Below, piece after piece: positions 16,502-25,383 of a stretch of 45,310 nt of DNA. The translations under genes and the position numbers were made by a program. Origin of the DNA: Nitrospiria bacterium (GTDB lineage: Bacteria > Nitrospirota > UBA9217); contig CAKKRC010000048.1 of the NCBI GenBank assembly GCA_919902495.1, forward strand, positions 1-45,310, read 5' to 3'. The notes below the pieces were generated by a model that worked only from the letters and a program-made list of their open reading frames with translations, had not been told where the DNA came from and searched no databases. The first letter of the stretch is position 1. Every line of letters starts with the position of its first letter.

Positions 16502-19500
16502 CTATTTCTTGATCTTCTTGGTCTTTTCTTCTCGTTCTATGCGAGCCCCCTCTTCCAGGAACTTGAAGGAGATCTCTTTTTCTATGTCCTCCTTGATCGC
16601 GTCAAGGGAGATAAAGTCGCCTTGCTGAAGTTCCTGGACCTTGGTAGCCACATCGCGATAGGCTGGATCGATGGCAAAGACCTTCTGGAACTCCTCGAGG
16701 GAGGACGCGTTGTTCCCGACGCCCTGGTAGGCAAGGCCCAGGTCGTAGTGCATCCCGACGCGTTCCTCGCTGGCTTCTCCGAAACTATAGGAATAACCGA
16801 GCGCGTTCTGTATCTCCAGGATCGCAGCCTCGTAGTCCCCCTTCTCCAGATAGCAGAGGCCGAGCATATAGCGGCTCTGTATGAACTTGGGCTCCCCCTC
16901 GTTGGTCATGTTGAACTCGGAGACGGCGTCGTCGAGGAGACCCATTTCACGATAGGCAACGCCCAGATTGTAATGGGTGTCCTCGTCCTCCTTCCTCTCG
17001 TGGTCCTCAACACCCTTCTTGAACTCCTCGAAGATCTCATCGAGGCTCTGATCGTGGGACGTTGCCGACGTCTTCTGGGCCGGTGCGGCGCTCAGTTCAT
17101 CCCGCAGCTCTGCGGCAAGATCGAAGAACTCGCTGGATTCTGCCGCTTCCTCGGGCTCCTCGGACGGCCGCGGCGAAGGGACCTTGGGGACCGCGGTGCC
17201 CTTGAGGTCCCGTGCGATATCGGCGAAGGAGTCTTCGAACTCCGAGGTCTCGTCGACCGGTTCCGGGGCCTTCCTGGCCTCGGAGGCAGCGGTGCTCTTG
17301 AGCTCCCGTTCAATATCGGCAAAGGAATCTTCGAACTCCGAGGTCTCGTCGACCGGTTCCGGGGCCTTCTTCACCGGTCTCTTTTCGGCAGGGGCGGCCT
17401 TCTTCCCCTTCCGCATCTCGGTGATCTCCTGCATCAGGGACTTGACCGAGTCAACATCGGTCGCGGTAACCTTTTCCTCGGTTGTCCCGGCGGGTCCTGC
17501 CTCGACCATGCTTTCAAGGCCCTCCACGGCGTCGGCAAGACGGGAGAACTCCTGGTACTCTTCCTTCTCCCGGGTGATCTCGACGACGCGGTCCATGGCG
17601 CGGCGGTCTCCGGGTTTCAGCTCCAGGATCCGTTCATAGTGCTTCCGGGCCTCGTCGAACAATCCCTGCTGGTAATAGAACTCCGCTTCGGACCAGAGCT
17701 CGGCAGTGTCCGTTTCAGTGATGTGCTCATGTACAGGGGCCTCCTCGGCCTCATCAAAGGGCACTTCTTCTCCAAAGGAAACCTCCTCGGCCTCCTCCGG
17801 CTCAGCAGGGGCGCGGCGGATTTTTGCCGCTTTCGGAGGTTCAGCGACAGGCGGTGCTTCGAACGAAAGCCCTTCTTCATCGAGCCCCGCATCAGGTATC
17901 TGGAGCTCCTCGAAGGCTTCATCTGCGGGCGTTTCCAGCTGCAGGTCGGGAACAGCGAGGTCCGGAATTTCCGGGATCGTCTCAATGACCTCGGGCTCTT
18001 CGATCGTCTCTATGACCTCGGGTTCCTCAGCCGCCCCCATGCCCAGCTTGGCCATGATCTGAACGTTCCCGGGCGCCAGCTGCAAGGCGGCCTGGAGCAC
18101 GGACCGGCTCTCCTGCTCACGCCCGAGCTTCTCGTACAGCTCCGCGAGCATCAGCGCCTGGACCACTGCCTTCCCGGTGTTCTTCTGCTCACGATACAGA
18201 TCGAGAAGCCTGGCGCGCAGCTTCGGATTCTCGGGGTAGATCCGGATGACCCCTTCGAGCTGCTCTACCGCCTTGGCCCCGAGGCCATACTTGATGAGCA
18301 CGTCCACTTCGGTAAGCGCCTCGACGATAGAGTGGTCTTCCTCCTCGGACGGCGCTACCCTGACCGGCGGCGGGGCGATCCCGGGCTCCCCGGGCAGTTC
18401 TTCGAGGACGGCGGCAGGCTCTTCTTCCGCAGTGAGTTCCTGTGCTGGTGGGGTGCCGGACGCCTTTGCTGCCGCCGGTGAGGCAGATAGTTCGCTGAGC
18501 TTCTCCTTGACCTCGTACAGGTCCGGGGCCAGGATGCCGGCCTTGGCGAGCACCTCGCGGGCATCGTCGGGACTTCCGGCCGCAATGAGAGCATCTGCAG
18601 CCTTCACGAGCTCCCGCGCGCCCTCTGATGCGCGGCCGAGCCTGGAGAAGAGTTCTGCAAGGGCCGAAGCGCCTGCGACCGGATCATGCGTAACGGCTAT
18701 GAAACCCTTCAGGATATCAGCGGCTCCAACGAAATCCACGGTCTCCGCTTTGTGCTCGGCGAGGGCGACGGCCTGTTTCAGCGCCCGGTCGTAGTCTTTC
18801 TTGGAAAGATATATCTGGTAGAGCTTCTCGCGAAGATCGATCCGGGTCGGATCGAGCACCAGGAGCTTCTTATAGACCTCACTGGCATCCTCCGCACGAC
18901 CGGCCTTCGTGAGGGCCTCCAGGTAAAGATTGATGAGGTCCTGGTTCTCCGGATCGTTCTCGAAGGCCGGCTTGAGCGCCTTACAGGCCTCGACGAACTT
19001 CCCCTCCTTGAAGTACACGATGCCGGCCTTGTGATAGACCTCTTTGTTGTTCGGCTCGACGGCCAGGACCTTCTCGAACATCTGACGCGCGTCCTGGAAC
19101 GCGTCCTTGGTCACATGCTGATCGGCCGCGTCGAGGTAGGCCTTGACACCCTCCTTCTGCATGCCCTCCTTGAGATACATATCCGCCAGCTTCATGCGGA
19201 AAGCAACATTGGCGGGGCTCAGATCGGCCATCTTCTGGTAGATGCCCAGGGCCTTGGGCATATCGTTCTTCTTTTTGAAATGGTCGGCGACGATCTTGTA
19301 GCTTTCGAGGGCGTTCCCGGTGAGGCCTTTGTCGGCGTTCATGTCGCCGAGGGCGAGATGGGCCTCGACCTTGTCAGGGTCGATATTGAGGACCTTCTTA
19401 TAGAGGGCTATTGCCTTGGACGTGAAGCCGTCCTCGGCGAGAAGGTCGGCGGCGCGCTTGTACGCGTCCACAGCTTCTTCCTTGGAGTTCTTCTTGAGGC

Positions 19501-19645
19501 ACAGGTCGCCGATGGTATTGAAGAGTGTGGCGTCGTTCGGCGATTCCTTGACGAGCTTCCGCCATTCGGCAATGGCCTTGTCGAACTGGCCTTTGCTCGC
19601 GAACTTCTGCGCTTCTTTGATAACTGTATTTCTGTCAACTGCCAT
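16502..19645 (-). CDS. large TPR-repeat protein
   Basis: A 1047-residue, probably cytoplasmic scaffold. It begins MAVDRNTVIKEAQKFASKGQ and carries about ten TPR units in the first 400 residues (LFNTIGDLCLKKN, AIALYKKVLNIDPDKVEAHLALG, DARQMFEKVLAVEPNNKEVYHKAG), further TPRs near residue 500-600, an acidic Pro/Glu-rich spacer, and a final TPR block (THYNLGVAYREMGLLDDAVSEF). The spacer contains two copies of a 32-residue unit (APEPVDETSEFEDSFADI) and a doubled EEPEVIETI. TPR proteins bind partners; in Geobacter and Nitrospirota such proteins accompany motility or secretion genes, none of which are here. No strong ribosome binding site precedes the ATG at 19645; the start is chosen from the family-like N-terminus, over a longer frame to 19939. 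Confidence 0.85.
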   Translation of the reverse strand: MAVDRNTVIKEAQKFASKGQFDKAIAEWRKLVKESPNDATLFNTIGDLCLKKNSKEEAVDAYKRAADLLAEDGFTSKAIALYKKVLNIDPDKVEAHLALGDMNADKGLTGNALESYKIVADHFKKKNDMPKALGIYQKMADLSPANVAFRMKLADMYLKEGMQKEGVKAYLDAADQHVTKDAFQDARQMFEKVLAVEPNNKEVYHKAGIVYFKEGKFVEACKALKPAFENDPENQDLINLYLEALTKAGRAEDASEVYKKLLVLDPTRIDLREKLYQIYLSKKDYDRALKQAVALAEHKAETVDFVGAADILKGFIAVTHDPVAGASALAELFSRLGRASEGARELVKAADALIAAGSPDDAREVLAKAGILAPDLYEVKEKLSELSASPAAAKASGTPPAQELTAEEEPAAVLEELPGEPGIAPPPVRVAPSEEEDHSIVEALTEVDVLIKYGLGAKAVEQLEGVIRIYPENPKLRARLLDLYREQKNTGKAVVQALMLAELYEKLGREQESRSVLQAALQLAPGNVQIMAKLGMGAAEEPEVIETIEEPEVIETIPEIPDLAVPDLQLETPADEAFEELQIPDAGLDEEGLSFEAPPVAEPPKAAKIRRAPAEPEEAEEVSFGEEVPFDEAEEAPVHEHITETDTAELWSEAEFYYQQGLFDEARKHYERILELKPGDRRAMDRVVEITREKEEYQEFSRLADAVEGLESMVEAGPAGTTEEKVTATDVDSVKSLMQEITEMRKGKKAAPAEKRPVKKAPEPVDETSEFEDSFADIERELKSTAASEARKAPEPVDETSEFEDSFADIARDLKGTAVPKVPSPRPSEEPEEAAESSEFFDLAAELRDELSAAPAQKTSATSHDQSLDEIFEEFKKGVEDHERKEDEDTHYNLGVAYREMGLLDDAVSEFNMTNEGEPKFIQSRYMLGLCYLEKGDYEAAILEIQNALGYSYSFGEASEERVGMHYDLGLAYQGVGNNASSLEEFQKVFAIDPAYRDVATKVQELQQGDFISLDAIKEDIEKEISFKFLEEGARIEREEKTKKIKK
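17215..17370. repeat. tandem 96-bp intragenic repeat
   Basis: Two copies of a 96-bp unit inside the TPR gene. The stretch TTCGAACTCCGAGGTCTCGT and about 25 bases on each side match between positions near 17225-17273 and 17321-17369. They encode the duplicated 32-residue acidic segment. Confidence 0.8.
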
Positions 19646-19726
19646 AGCGTAACAAAATACCATACTTAGCGGGAAACTGTCAACACTGATTCGACCGTAA
19701 AAGCCATCTTTCCCTTGATTTTTCAA

Positions 19727-19732
19727 TATAAT
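19727..19732 (+). promoter_or_regulatory. -10 box of the def-fmt transcript
   Basis: A perfect TATAAT lies 20 bp before the def start. No good -35 box was seen at 16-18 bp. Its position rules out the GTG at 19734 as the def start, because that codon would precede the transcription start. Confidence 0.4.
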
Positions 19733-19751
19733 CGTGGTAAACATGGAACCC

Positions 19752-20270
19752 ATGGCAATTCGAGAGATAAAAACGTTTCCCGACCCCGTCCTGCGCAAAA
19801 AAACAGCCGCCGTCGGGGCCATCGATGAGGAACTCTGTCGACTGATCGACGACATGGTGGAAACCATGCACGCGGCTCCGGGCGTCGGCCTTGCTGCCAA
19901 CCAGGTGGGAGTTCCCCTGCAGGTCGCGGTCATCGACATCGGCGATCATGAGGAAGAAGGGAAGAAACGCCCCCTCGTGGTCCTGATCAATCCCGAGGTC
20001 GTTTCCCTGGAAGGTACCGTCGTTGCCGAGGAGGGCTGCCTGAGCGTCCCTGACCTCACCGAGAAGGTGAAGCGCGCGGCGCGGATCAAGGTCCGGGCGA
20101 AGGACCGCGCGGGCAAGACCTTTGAACTGGAAGCCGACGGCCTCATGGCGAAGGCCCTCCAGCATGAGATCGACCACCTCAACGGCATTCTGTTCATCGA
20201 CCGGTTAAGCCCCATCAAGAAGAGCATCTTCCGGCGAAGAATGAAAAAGGCCATGGCGGAGACCGCATAA
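19752..20270 (+). CDS. def: peptide deformylase
   Basis: A 172-residue metalloenzyme that removes the formyl group from the N-terminal methionine of new proteins. All three family motifs are present: GVGLAANQVG (motif I), EGCLSVP (motif II, the cysteine is a metal ligand) and QHEIDHLNG (motif III with the HExxH histidines and catalytic glutamate). The N-terminus MAIREIKTFPDPVLRKKTA is standard. ATG 19743 is a possible alternative. It is followed by fmt, the enzyme that adds the formyl group; the two are separated by an AT-rich repeat. Confidence 0.97.
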   Translation: MAIREIKTFPDPVLRKKTAAVGAIDEELCRLIDDMVETMHAAPGVGLAANQVGVPLQVAVIDIGDHEEEGKKRPLVVLINPEVVSLEGTVVAEEGCLSVPDLTEKVKRAARIKVRAKDRAGKTFELEADGLMAKALQHEIDHLNGILFIDRLSPIKKSIFRRRMKKAMAETA

Positions 20271-20273
20271 CGG

Positions 20274-20404
20274 CAAGCACCAAATTTCAATAAACAAATC
20301 CCAAATAATGACCAAGTTCAAATTTCCAATTTCCAATCCACTGGAATTTGGTGCTTTGAGTTTGAGTATTATTTGGGATTTGCTATTTCGTATTTGGGAT
20401 TTTC
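20274..20404. repeat. AAATTTGG/GGTGCTTG-type inverted repeat, copy 2
   Basis: Starts 4 bp after the def stop (CAAGCACCAAATTTCAATAA) and ends 5 bp before the fmt start (TGCTATTTCGTATTTGGGAT). ACAAATCCCAAATAATG is mirrored by ATTATTTGGGATTTG. It shares CAAGCA(C/T)CAAAT and CAAATCCCAAATA blocks with the copy at 15911-16020. The whole def-fmt gap is this element. Confidence 0.75.
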
Positions 20405-20408
20405 CTTC

Positions 20409-21347
20409 ATGAAGATCGTCTACATGGGCACCCCTCCCTTCGCCGTCCCGCCGCTCCAGTCGCTGATCACGGCCGGTCATGAGGTCGTCGGCGTGGTCAC
20501 GCGGACCGACAGGCCGGCGGGACGGGGCAAGGTCCTGACGCCGCCGGCGGTCAAGGTCGCTGCTGAGCGCTCCGGGCTGCCCGTGTTCCAGCCGAAGCGG
20601 GTACGGGAACCCGAAAGTGTCGCCAGGATCGCGGCCATGAGACCGGACGTCATCGTCGTCGCTGCCTACGGCCAGATCCTGCCCCGGGAGGTCCTGTCGC
20701 TGCCACGCCTTCAGCGTGGCTGCGTCAACATCCACGCATCGCTCCTGCCGGCCTATCGGGGCGCGGCACCCATCAACTGGGCCATTATCAACGGCGAAAC
20801 GCGAACCGGCGTCACCATCATGCAGATGGACGAAGGCATGGATACCGGAGCGGTCCTCGCGCAGGAAAGCATCCCCATCGGCCCCGGCGACACGGCAGGC
20901 GGCCTGACGGCGAAGCTCTCCGAATTGGGCAGCCGGCTTCTCGTCGACACCCTGTCCCGCATCGAGGCGGGCGGGTTGACAGCAGTACCGCAGGACAATA
21001 GCAAGGCGACGATCGCCCCCCTCCTCAAGAAGGATGACGGGCTGGTCGACTGGACGATGAGCGCCCGGGAGATCCATAACCGCGTTCGGGGACTGTCTCC
21101 CTGGCCCGGGGCGCATGGCTACCTTGACGGAAAACTGATCAAGGTCCTCGGGACCGAGGTCATCGAAGGCGCGGGCGAGCCGGGAGCGCTGTATGAAAAG
21201 GACCGGGACGGCCTGGCCATAGGCACCGGCAGCGGCCTGCTCCGAATTGTGACCATCCAGCCCGAGGGAAAGAAACCCATGACCGCGGCAGAATTCCTGC
21301 GGGGACACCGGAGGATAGTGGGGGGAAAATTTTGCGTACGTCGGTGA
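20409..21347 (+). CDS. fmt: methionyl-tRNA formyltransferase
   Basis: A 312-residue enzyme that formylates initiator Met-tRNA using 10-formyltetrahydrofolate. Its N-terminus MKIVYMGTPPFAVPPLQSLI is canonical. The formyl-transferase motif NIHASLLPAYRGAAPINWAI contains the catalytic Asn and His, and the following GVTIMQMDEGMDTGAVL with its Asp completes the site. The C-terminal tRNA-binding barrel runs from about residue 205 (IHNRVRGLSPWPGAHGYL). No clear ribosome binding site exists, because the region before the ATG is the palindromic repeat. Same operon as def. Confidence 0.97.
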   Translation: MKIVYMGTPPFAVPPLQSLITAGHEVVGVVTRTDRPAGRGKVLTPPAVKVAAERSGLPVFQPKRVREPESVARIAAMRPDVIVVAAYGQILPREVLSLPRLQRGCVNIHASLLPAYRGAAPINWAIINGETRTGVTIMQMDEGMDTGAVLAQESIPIGPGDTAGGLTAKLSELGSRLLVDTLSRIEAGGLTAVPQDNSKATIAPLLKKDDGLVDWTMSAREIHNRVRGLSPWPGAHGYLDGKLIKVLGTEVIEGAGEPGALYEKDRDGLAIGTGSGLLRIVTIQPEGKKPMTAAEFLRGHRRIVGGKFCVRR

Positions 21348-21444
21348 CGAAGCCCGTTTCGGTCACGTGTCACGTCGTTCGTCTTTAATACATTACCGAT
21401 AGACGCCCGACGATACGGGCATCGTTACCGTTCCCTTTAAGAAT

Positions 21445-22224
21445 ATGCCTGAACCGAAAAAAAGAATCTTCATCGGCCTCATCGTCTTCACGGTCTTCCT
21501 CATCACGGCGATCACCGTGGGGCTCTATCTGATCCCCTACATCGGGTTGAGGAACATCCACCCCCTTGCGCCGACGGTGGTCTGCGTCACGATGGGCCTG
21601 GTCATCGGAACGCTCATCGTGGGCGTGACGCTCCTGATCTCCACGCTTATGGCGGGAAAAGAGATCTTCTTCGCGTCGAAACTCCGGGGCGTCGTGGTCG
21701 AGGTGCTCTTCCCCATCATGATCCTGGTGGGCAGGCTCCTCGGCATATCCAAGGAAAAGATCCAGCAGTCCTTTGTGGAGGTGAACAACCTCCTCGTCAG
21801 GGCCAAATGCAATGCCGCCCGACCCGAGCGGATCCTGCTCCTGATGCCCCACTGCCTTCAGTTCAGCGACTGCGGCATCAAGATCACCAGCGACGTCAAT
21901 AAGTGCCAGGCCTGCGGCAAATGCAAGATCAAGGACCTCGTTGAACTGGCGCACCGGTACAACGTCCACCTCTCCGTCGCCACCGGCGGGACCCTGGCCC
22001 GGCGGCGCGTGGCCGAAGCGAAGCCCCAGGCGATCATTGCGGTGGCCTGTGAACGCGACCTTACCAGCGGCATCCAGGACTCCTATCCCCTGCCCGTCAT
22101 CGGCATCCTGAACGACCGGCCATTCGGACCCTGCTTCAATACCAGTGTGGACATTTCCAAGGTCGCCGAGGCCCTTGAATATCTTGCGCGTGGGCGATGT
22201 GAAACCCCAGTCTCAAAGGGATAG
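21445..22224 (+). CDS. DUF116 membrane protein
   Basis: A 259-residue DUF116 protein. Two N-terminal membrane helices (IFIGLIVFTVFLITAITVGLY; VVCVTMGLVIGTLIVGVTLL) are followed by a soluble domain with MPHCLQFSDCGIK, a CxxCxxC cluster (NKCQACGKCKIKD) and VACERDLTSGI, which together probably bind an iron-sulfur cluster or metal. The function of the family is not known. It commonly sits between fmt and rsmB in Nitrospirota and Geobacter-like bacteria, as here. A 97-bp gap with no recognisable signal separates it from fmt, and its end overlaps the start of rsmB. Confidence 0.85.
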   Translation: MPEPKKRIFIGLIVFTVFLITAITVGLYLIPYIGLRNIHPLAPTVVCVTMGLVIGTLIVGVTLLISTLMAGKEIFFASKLRGVVVEVLFPIMILVGRLLGISKEKIQQSFVEVNNLLVRAKCNAARPERILLLMPHCLQFSDCGIKITSDVNKCQACGKCKIKDLVELAHRYNVHLSVATGGTLARRRVAEAKPQAIIAVACERDLTSGIQDSYPLPVIGILNDRPFGPCFNTSVDISKVAEALEYLARGRCETPVSKG

Positions 22225-23539
22225 ACCGCGAGAGCGGTCCCTCGCCGTCCTCTGCGGGGCGGAACGGGGCACCTTCGCCGACTCCCTGCTGGAGGCCGCC
22301 CGCAGGGAGTTTGACGGCCGGGACAGCGCCTTTATCCTTGAACTGGTCTACGGCGTCCTCCGGCACCGCTCGTGGCTCGATTGGACCCTTGATCGATTCT
22401 CGGCGAATCCCCTGGGAACGACCGATATCGAGACGCGGAACATCCTTCGCCTCGGCGCCTACCAACTCCTGCTCCTTGACAAGGTGCCTGCCAGCGCCGC
22501 CGTGAATACCTCGACAGAACTGGCAAAAGAATACGGAAGAAAATCGGGCTATGTGAACGGCCTCCTCCGGAACCTGGAGCGGAACAGGAACGCCCTTCCC
22601 CGTCCCGCCTATGACGAACCGGCACGGCAGCTCAGCGTGCTGTACTCGCACCCTGAGTGGCTGGTCAGGCGCTGGGTCGCGCGGTTCGGGCAGGAACGGA
22701 CCGAGAAGCTCCTCACCGCGTGCAACCAGCACGCTCCGTTCGTCATTCGGGCGAACACCCTGAGAACGACCCGCGATGAGCTCAAGCAGGCACTCGCAGC
22801 GGAGGGCGCGGAAGCGCGTGAAACGCCGTATTCGTCAGCTGGTCTCGAGCTGCTGTCATCGCCGGGGCTGAACAATCTCGTTGCTTTTCGGGAAGGCCGG
22901 TTCCTCGTCCAGGACGAGGCCGCGCAGCTCGTAGGCATGATGGTGGCGCCGGCGCAGGGAGATACGGTGCTCGATGCCTGCGCGGCCCCCGGCGGCAAGG
23001 CAACCCATCTCGCCGAGCTCATGGGCAACCAGGGCAGCGTGACCGCCCTGGACAGCGATGCGGGCAGGCTCAACCGGGTGGCCGAGAACATCACCCGGCT
23101 CGGAACGACCATCGTCCGGCCCGTGGTCGGAGACGCGGCGAAATACCGGGATGACCTCTTTGACAAGGTGCTGGTGGACGCGCCCTGCTCCGGGCTGGGG
23201 GTCCTCCGGCGGCATCCCGACGGAAGATGGACCAAGAGCGAGAAGATCGTGGCGGAACGGCAGACCGTCCAGAGGAACATCCTGGCGAACTGCGCCGCGC
23301 TCCTGAAGCCGGGCGGCGCGCTGGTCTATGCGACCTGCACGACGGAACCCGAGGAGAACGAGGACCTCATCAATGCTTTCATCGCCTCAGGGCGCGGCGA
23401 ATTTCGGGTCGATGATCCCCGGCCGTACCTCCCGCCCTCGGCTGGCCCGCTTATTGGTCCCGAGGGATTTTTCCGGACCTTTCCCGATGAACCGTCCCTG
23501 GACGGGTTCTTCGGAGTGAGACTGGTAAGGAATAGATAG
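22199..23539 (+). CDS. rsmB: 16S rRNA (cytosine-967 C5) methyltransferase
   Basis: A 446-residue SAM-dependent rRNA methyltransferase. The N-terminal 140 residues are a NusB-like RNA-binding domain (SFILELVYGVLRHRSWLDW-like, RLGAYQLLLLDKVPASAAVN). The catalytic part has SAM motif I LDACAAPGGKATHLAELM, motif IV DAPCSGLGVLRRHPD and motif VI YATCTTEPEENE; the PC and TCT cysteines are the catalytic pair. GTG 22199 overlapping the DUF116 end by 26 bp is the best guess; GTG 22190 is equally possible and a longer frame reaches 22145. Fourth gene of the def-fmt cluster. Confidence 0.93.
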   Translation: MKPQSQRDRPRERSLAVLCGAERGTFADSLLEAARREFDGRDSAFILELVYGVLRHRSWLDWTLDRFSANPLGTTDIETRNILRLGAYQLLLLDKVPASAAVNTSTELAKEYGRKSGYVNGLLRNLERNRNALPRPAYDEPARQLSVLYSHPEWLVRRWVARFGQERTEKLLTACNQHAPFVIRANTLRTTRDELKQALAAEGAEARETPYSSAGLELLSSPGLNNLVAFREGRFLVQDEAAQLVGMMVAPAQGDTVLDACAAPGGKATHLAELMGNQGSVTALDSDAGRLNRVAENITRLGTTIVRPVVGDAAKYRDDLFDKVLVDAPCSGLGVLRRHPDGRWTKSEKIVAERQTVQRNILANCAALLKPGGALVYATCTTEPEENEDLINAFIASGRGEFRVDDPRPYLPPSAGPLIGPEGFFRTFPDEPSLDGFFGVRLVRNR

Positions 23540-23579
23540 TCAGTTAAGAATCAAATACTACTCGCAAGGGCAAGAAATT

Positions 23580-23690
23580 TTCTCGCAAAGACGCCAAGCT
23601 CGCAAAGAAAGGCAATATCCTTTGGTTTTAAAAACCAGGATTTCAGGATTTAAGGATTTCTTTGCGTCCTTTGCGGCTTTGCGAGAGAGC
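23580..23690. repeat. CGCAAAG-type imperfect inverted repeat, copy 2
   Basis: TTCTCGCAAAGACGCCAAGC (from 23580) is mirrored by TTTGCGGCTTTGCGAGAGAG near 23688, with a short inner palindrome in between. It belongs to the same family as 11124-11227. The rest of the 323-bp gap between rsmB and the PASTA gene contains no convincing gene; a 98-codon frame on the minus strand is only a translation of this repeat. Confidence 0.72.
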
Positions 23691-23815
23691 GCTTTTGCTT
23701 TTGGTTTCGCCTTGTCCCGGTTAGGGTCGAAGAGTACGTGATTTCCGTGACAATCTGGAGGATGTTCCCTCGTCCATCCTTTGTTCTGTGCTCCGGGTCC
23801 CCACCCGTTCTTCTC

Positions 23816-23844
23816 TTGCATATTCTCTTTACTGTTGGTAAAAT
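23816..23844 (+). promoter_or_regulatory. sigma70-like promoter of the PASTA gene
   Basis: TTGCAT (23816-23821) and TAAAAT (23839-23844) with a 17-bp spacer, 18 bp before the ATG. It suggests that the PASTA-rpe part is transcribed separately from rsmB. Confidence 0.45.
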
Positions 23845-23862
23845 ACGACCTCATCTTTCGTC

Positions 23863-24579
23863 ATGAACCGGTTTATTAAAGGCATCGGGATATTTTTTAC
23901 GCTGATCGTGGTCGGCGTGGTCAGCGCCTTTGCGGTCATCGCCCTGCTCCTCCGCCAGGAGGAGGTCCGGGTCCCGGACCTGGCGGGCCAGGACATTGTC
24001 TCGGTCATCGAGGTGGTCGGTCAGCTGGGCCTGCAGCTCAAGGTAGACAGGCGGGTCCCGAGCCAGGCCGTTCCTCGGGATGCCGTGATCTCCCAGACCC
24101 CGCCTCCGGGGACCGGCCTCAAAAAAGGCCGCGCCCTGCGGGTGGTGGTCAGCCAGGGTCCCAGCGAGCTGCTGGCCCCACGGGTGGTCGGCGAACAGTA
24201 TCGCAAGGCAGAGATCATCCTGCGGCAGGGCGGCCTCCTTTTTCTCGATATAGCCCGGGTATGGTCCGATGCGATCGAGCGTGATGTGGTGATCGCCCAG
24301 GACCCTCCGGCAGGTACGCCGATCGAAAAAGGCGGCGGGGTCAGCCTCCTGGTCAGCCTCGGGAAAAAAGGCAGGACGTATGTCACACCAAAGCTTCTGG
24401 GGAAAAAAGCTGAAGAGGCGGTGCGGCTCATAGACCGGATGGGACTTCAGCATAGTGTGCTGTCGCGAACCTCGACGTCCGGCGCCCCGGGAAGCGACCG
24501 GATCATCGTGAGCCAGAAGCCGCATCCCGGCTATCCGCTCGCTGCCGACGGCGTGGTAGAACTGATCGTGAGCAAGTGA
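23863..24579 (+). CDS. PASTA-domain membrane protein
   Basis: A 238-residue protein with one N-terminal membrane helix (IFFTLIVVGVVSAFAVIALLL) and three PASTA domains facing the periplasm: EVRVPDLAGQDIVSVIEVV to RVVVSQG, LLAPRVVGEQYRKAEIIL to VSLLVSLGKKG, and TYVTPKLLGKKAEEAVRL to VELIVSK. Each ends in the typical P(P/H)xGTP/PL(A/E) segment followed by a short strand. PASTA domains bind peptidoglycan or muropeptides. Unlike Gram-positive PASTA kinases or PBPs, there is no kinase or transpeptidase attached. It has no Shine-Dalgarno sequence. It is followed by rpe, as in related genomes. Confidence 0.88.
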   Translation: MNRFIKGIGIFFTLIVVGVVSAFAVIALLLRQEEVRVPDLAGQDIVSVIEVVGQLGLQLKVDRRVPSQAVPRDAVISQTPPPGTGLKKGRALRVVVSQGPSELLAPRVVGEQYRKAEIILRQGGLLFLDIARVWSDAIERDVVIAQDPPAGTPIEKGGGVSLLVSLGKKGRTYVTPKLLGKKAEEAVRLIDRMGLQHSVLSRTSTSGAPGSDRIIVSQKPHPGYPLAADGVVELIVSK

Positions 24580-24603
24580 GCCCGGAAAGGCATTGGAAAG
24601 GTT

Positions 24604-24691
24604 AAATTAGAAATTGTAAATTTCAAAAGTAACGTCGCGGAGATGTCATCTTCAATTTGCTGTTTGCTATTTACAATTTGCATTTTACAAT
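24604..24691. repeat. CAATTTGCATTTT-type repeat, copy 1
   Basis: An AT-rich stretch in the PASTA-rpe gap. TTACAATTTGCATTTTACAA at its right end is the reverse complement, with few changes, of ATTGCAAAATGCAAATTGTA at the left end of the next copy (25384). It ends 21 bp before rpe. Confidence 0.65.
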
Positions 24692-24712
24692 AGTGACCAA
24701 GGACCTGTTTCT

Positions 24713-25372
24713 ATGACAAAAAAAATCAAGGTAGCACCCTCGATCCTTTCCGCCGACTTCTCCCGCCTGGGTGAGGAGATCAGGGCCGTTGAAGCGGCCG
24801 GCGCGGACCTCATCCATATCGACGTCATGGACGGTCACTTCGTGCCGAACATCACCATCGGCCCTCTGATCGTGCAGGCCGCCCGGAAGGTAACGAAACT
24901 GCCGTTGGACGTGCATCTCATGATCGACAATCCCGAGCTGTACATCGCCGACTTCGCGAAGGCGGGCTCGGATTACATAACCGTTCATGTGGAAGCCGCA
25001 ACACACCTTCACCGCTTGATCCAGAACATTCGCGAGCACAAGGGCGTGAAGGCCGGCGTATCGCTCAATCCCGCCACGCCGCTCGATACGGTGGATTATA
25101 TCCTCGGCGACATCGACCTGGTGCTGATCATGTCCGTGAACCCGGGCTTCGGCGGCCAGGCATATATTCCCTCGGCAACGGACAAGATCCGCAGGCTCCG
25201 GAAGATGATCGACGACCGGAAACTGTCTGTGGAGATCGAGGTGGACGGCGGCGTCAAGCCGGAGAACGCCGCGGAGATCGCCGGGGCCGGGGCCGATATC
25301 CTCGTTGCGGGATCGGCGGTCTACGGCGCAAAGGACTACGCCGCGGCGATCCGGAAAATACGGGGAACGTAG
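24713..25372 (+). CDS. rpe: ribulose-phosphate 3-epimerase
   Basis: A 219-residue TIM-barrel enzyme that interconverts ribulose-5-phosphate and xylulose-5-phosphate in the pentose phosphate and Calvin pathways. The N-terminus [18 protein letters not shown], the metal and substrate site [24 protein letters not shown], the flexible loop [13 protein letters not shown] and the phosphate site [11 protein letters not shown] are all intact. AAGGAC precedes the ATG at about nine bases. It lies between two copies of an AT-rich repeat. Confidence 0.97.
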   Translation: MTKKIKVAPSILSADFSRLGEEIRAVEAAGADLIHIDVMDGHFVPNITIGPLIVQAARKVTKLPLDVHLMIDNPELYIADFAKAGSDYITVHVEAATHLHRLIQNIREHKGVKAGVSLNPATPLDTVDYILGDIDLVLIMSVNPGFGGQAYIPSATDKIRRLRKMIDDRKLSVEIEVDGGVKPENAAEIAGAGADILVAGSAVYGAKDYAAAIRKIRGT

Positions 25373-25383
25373 GACCGAAAATC

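Noticed and set aside
16622-18481. 619-codon open frame on the plus strand
   Set aside because: It is antisense to the TPR gene, whose repeats and acidic spacer are clearly coding; the frame is a GC-bias shadow.
20205-21308. 367-codon open frame on the minus strand
   Set aside because: It is antisense to fmt and spans the repeat; no domain or plausible start.
23558-23854. 98-codon open frame on the minus strand between rsmB and the PASTA gene
   Set aside because: Its second half is a translation of the CGCAAAG repeat (ending RAWRLCEKISC), so it is not credited as a gene.
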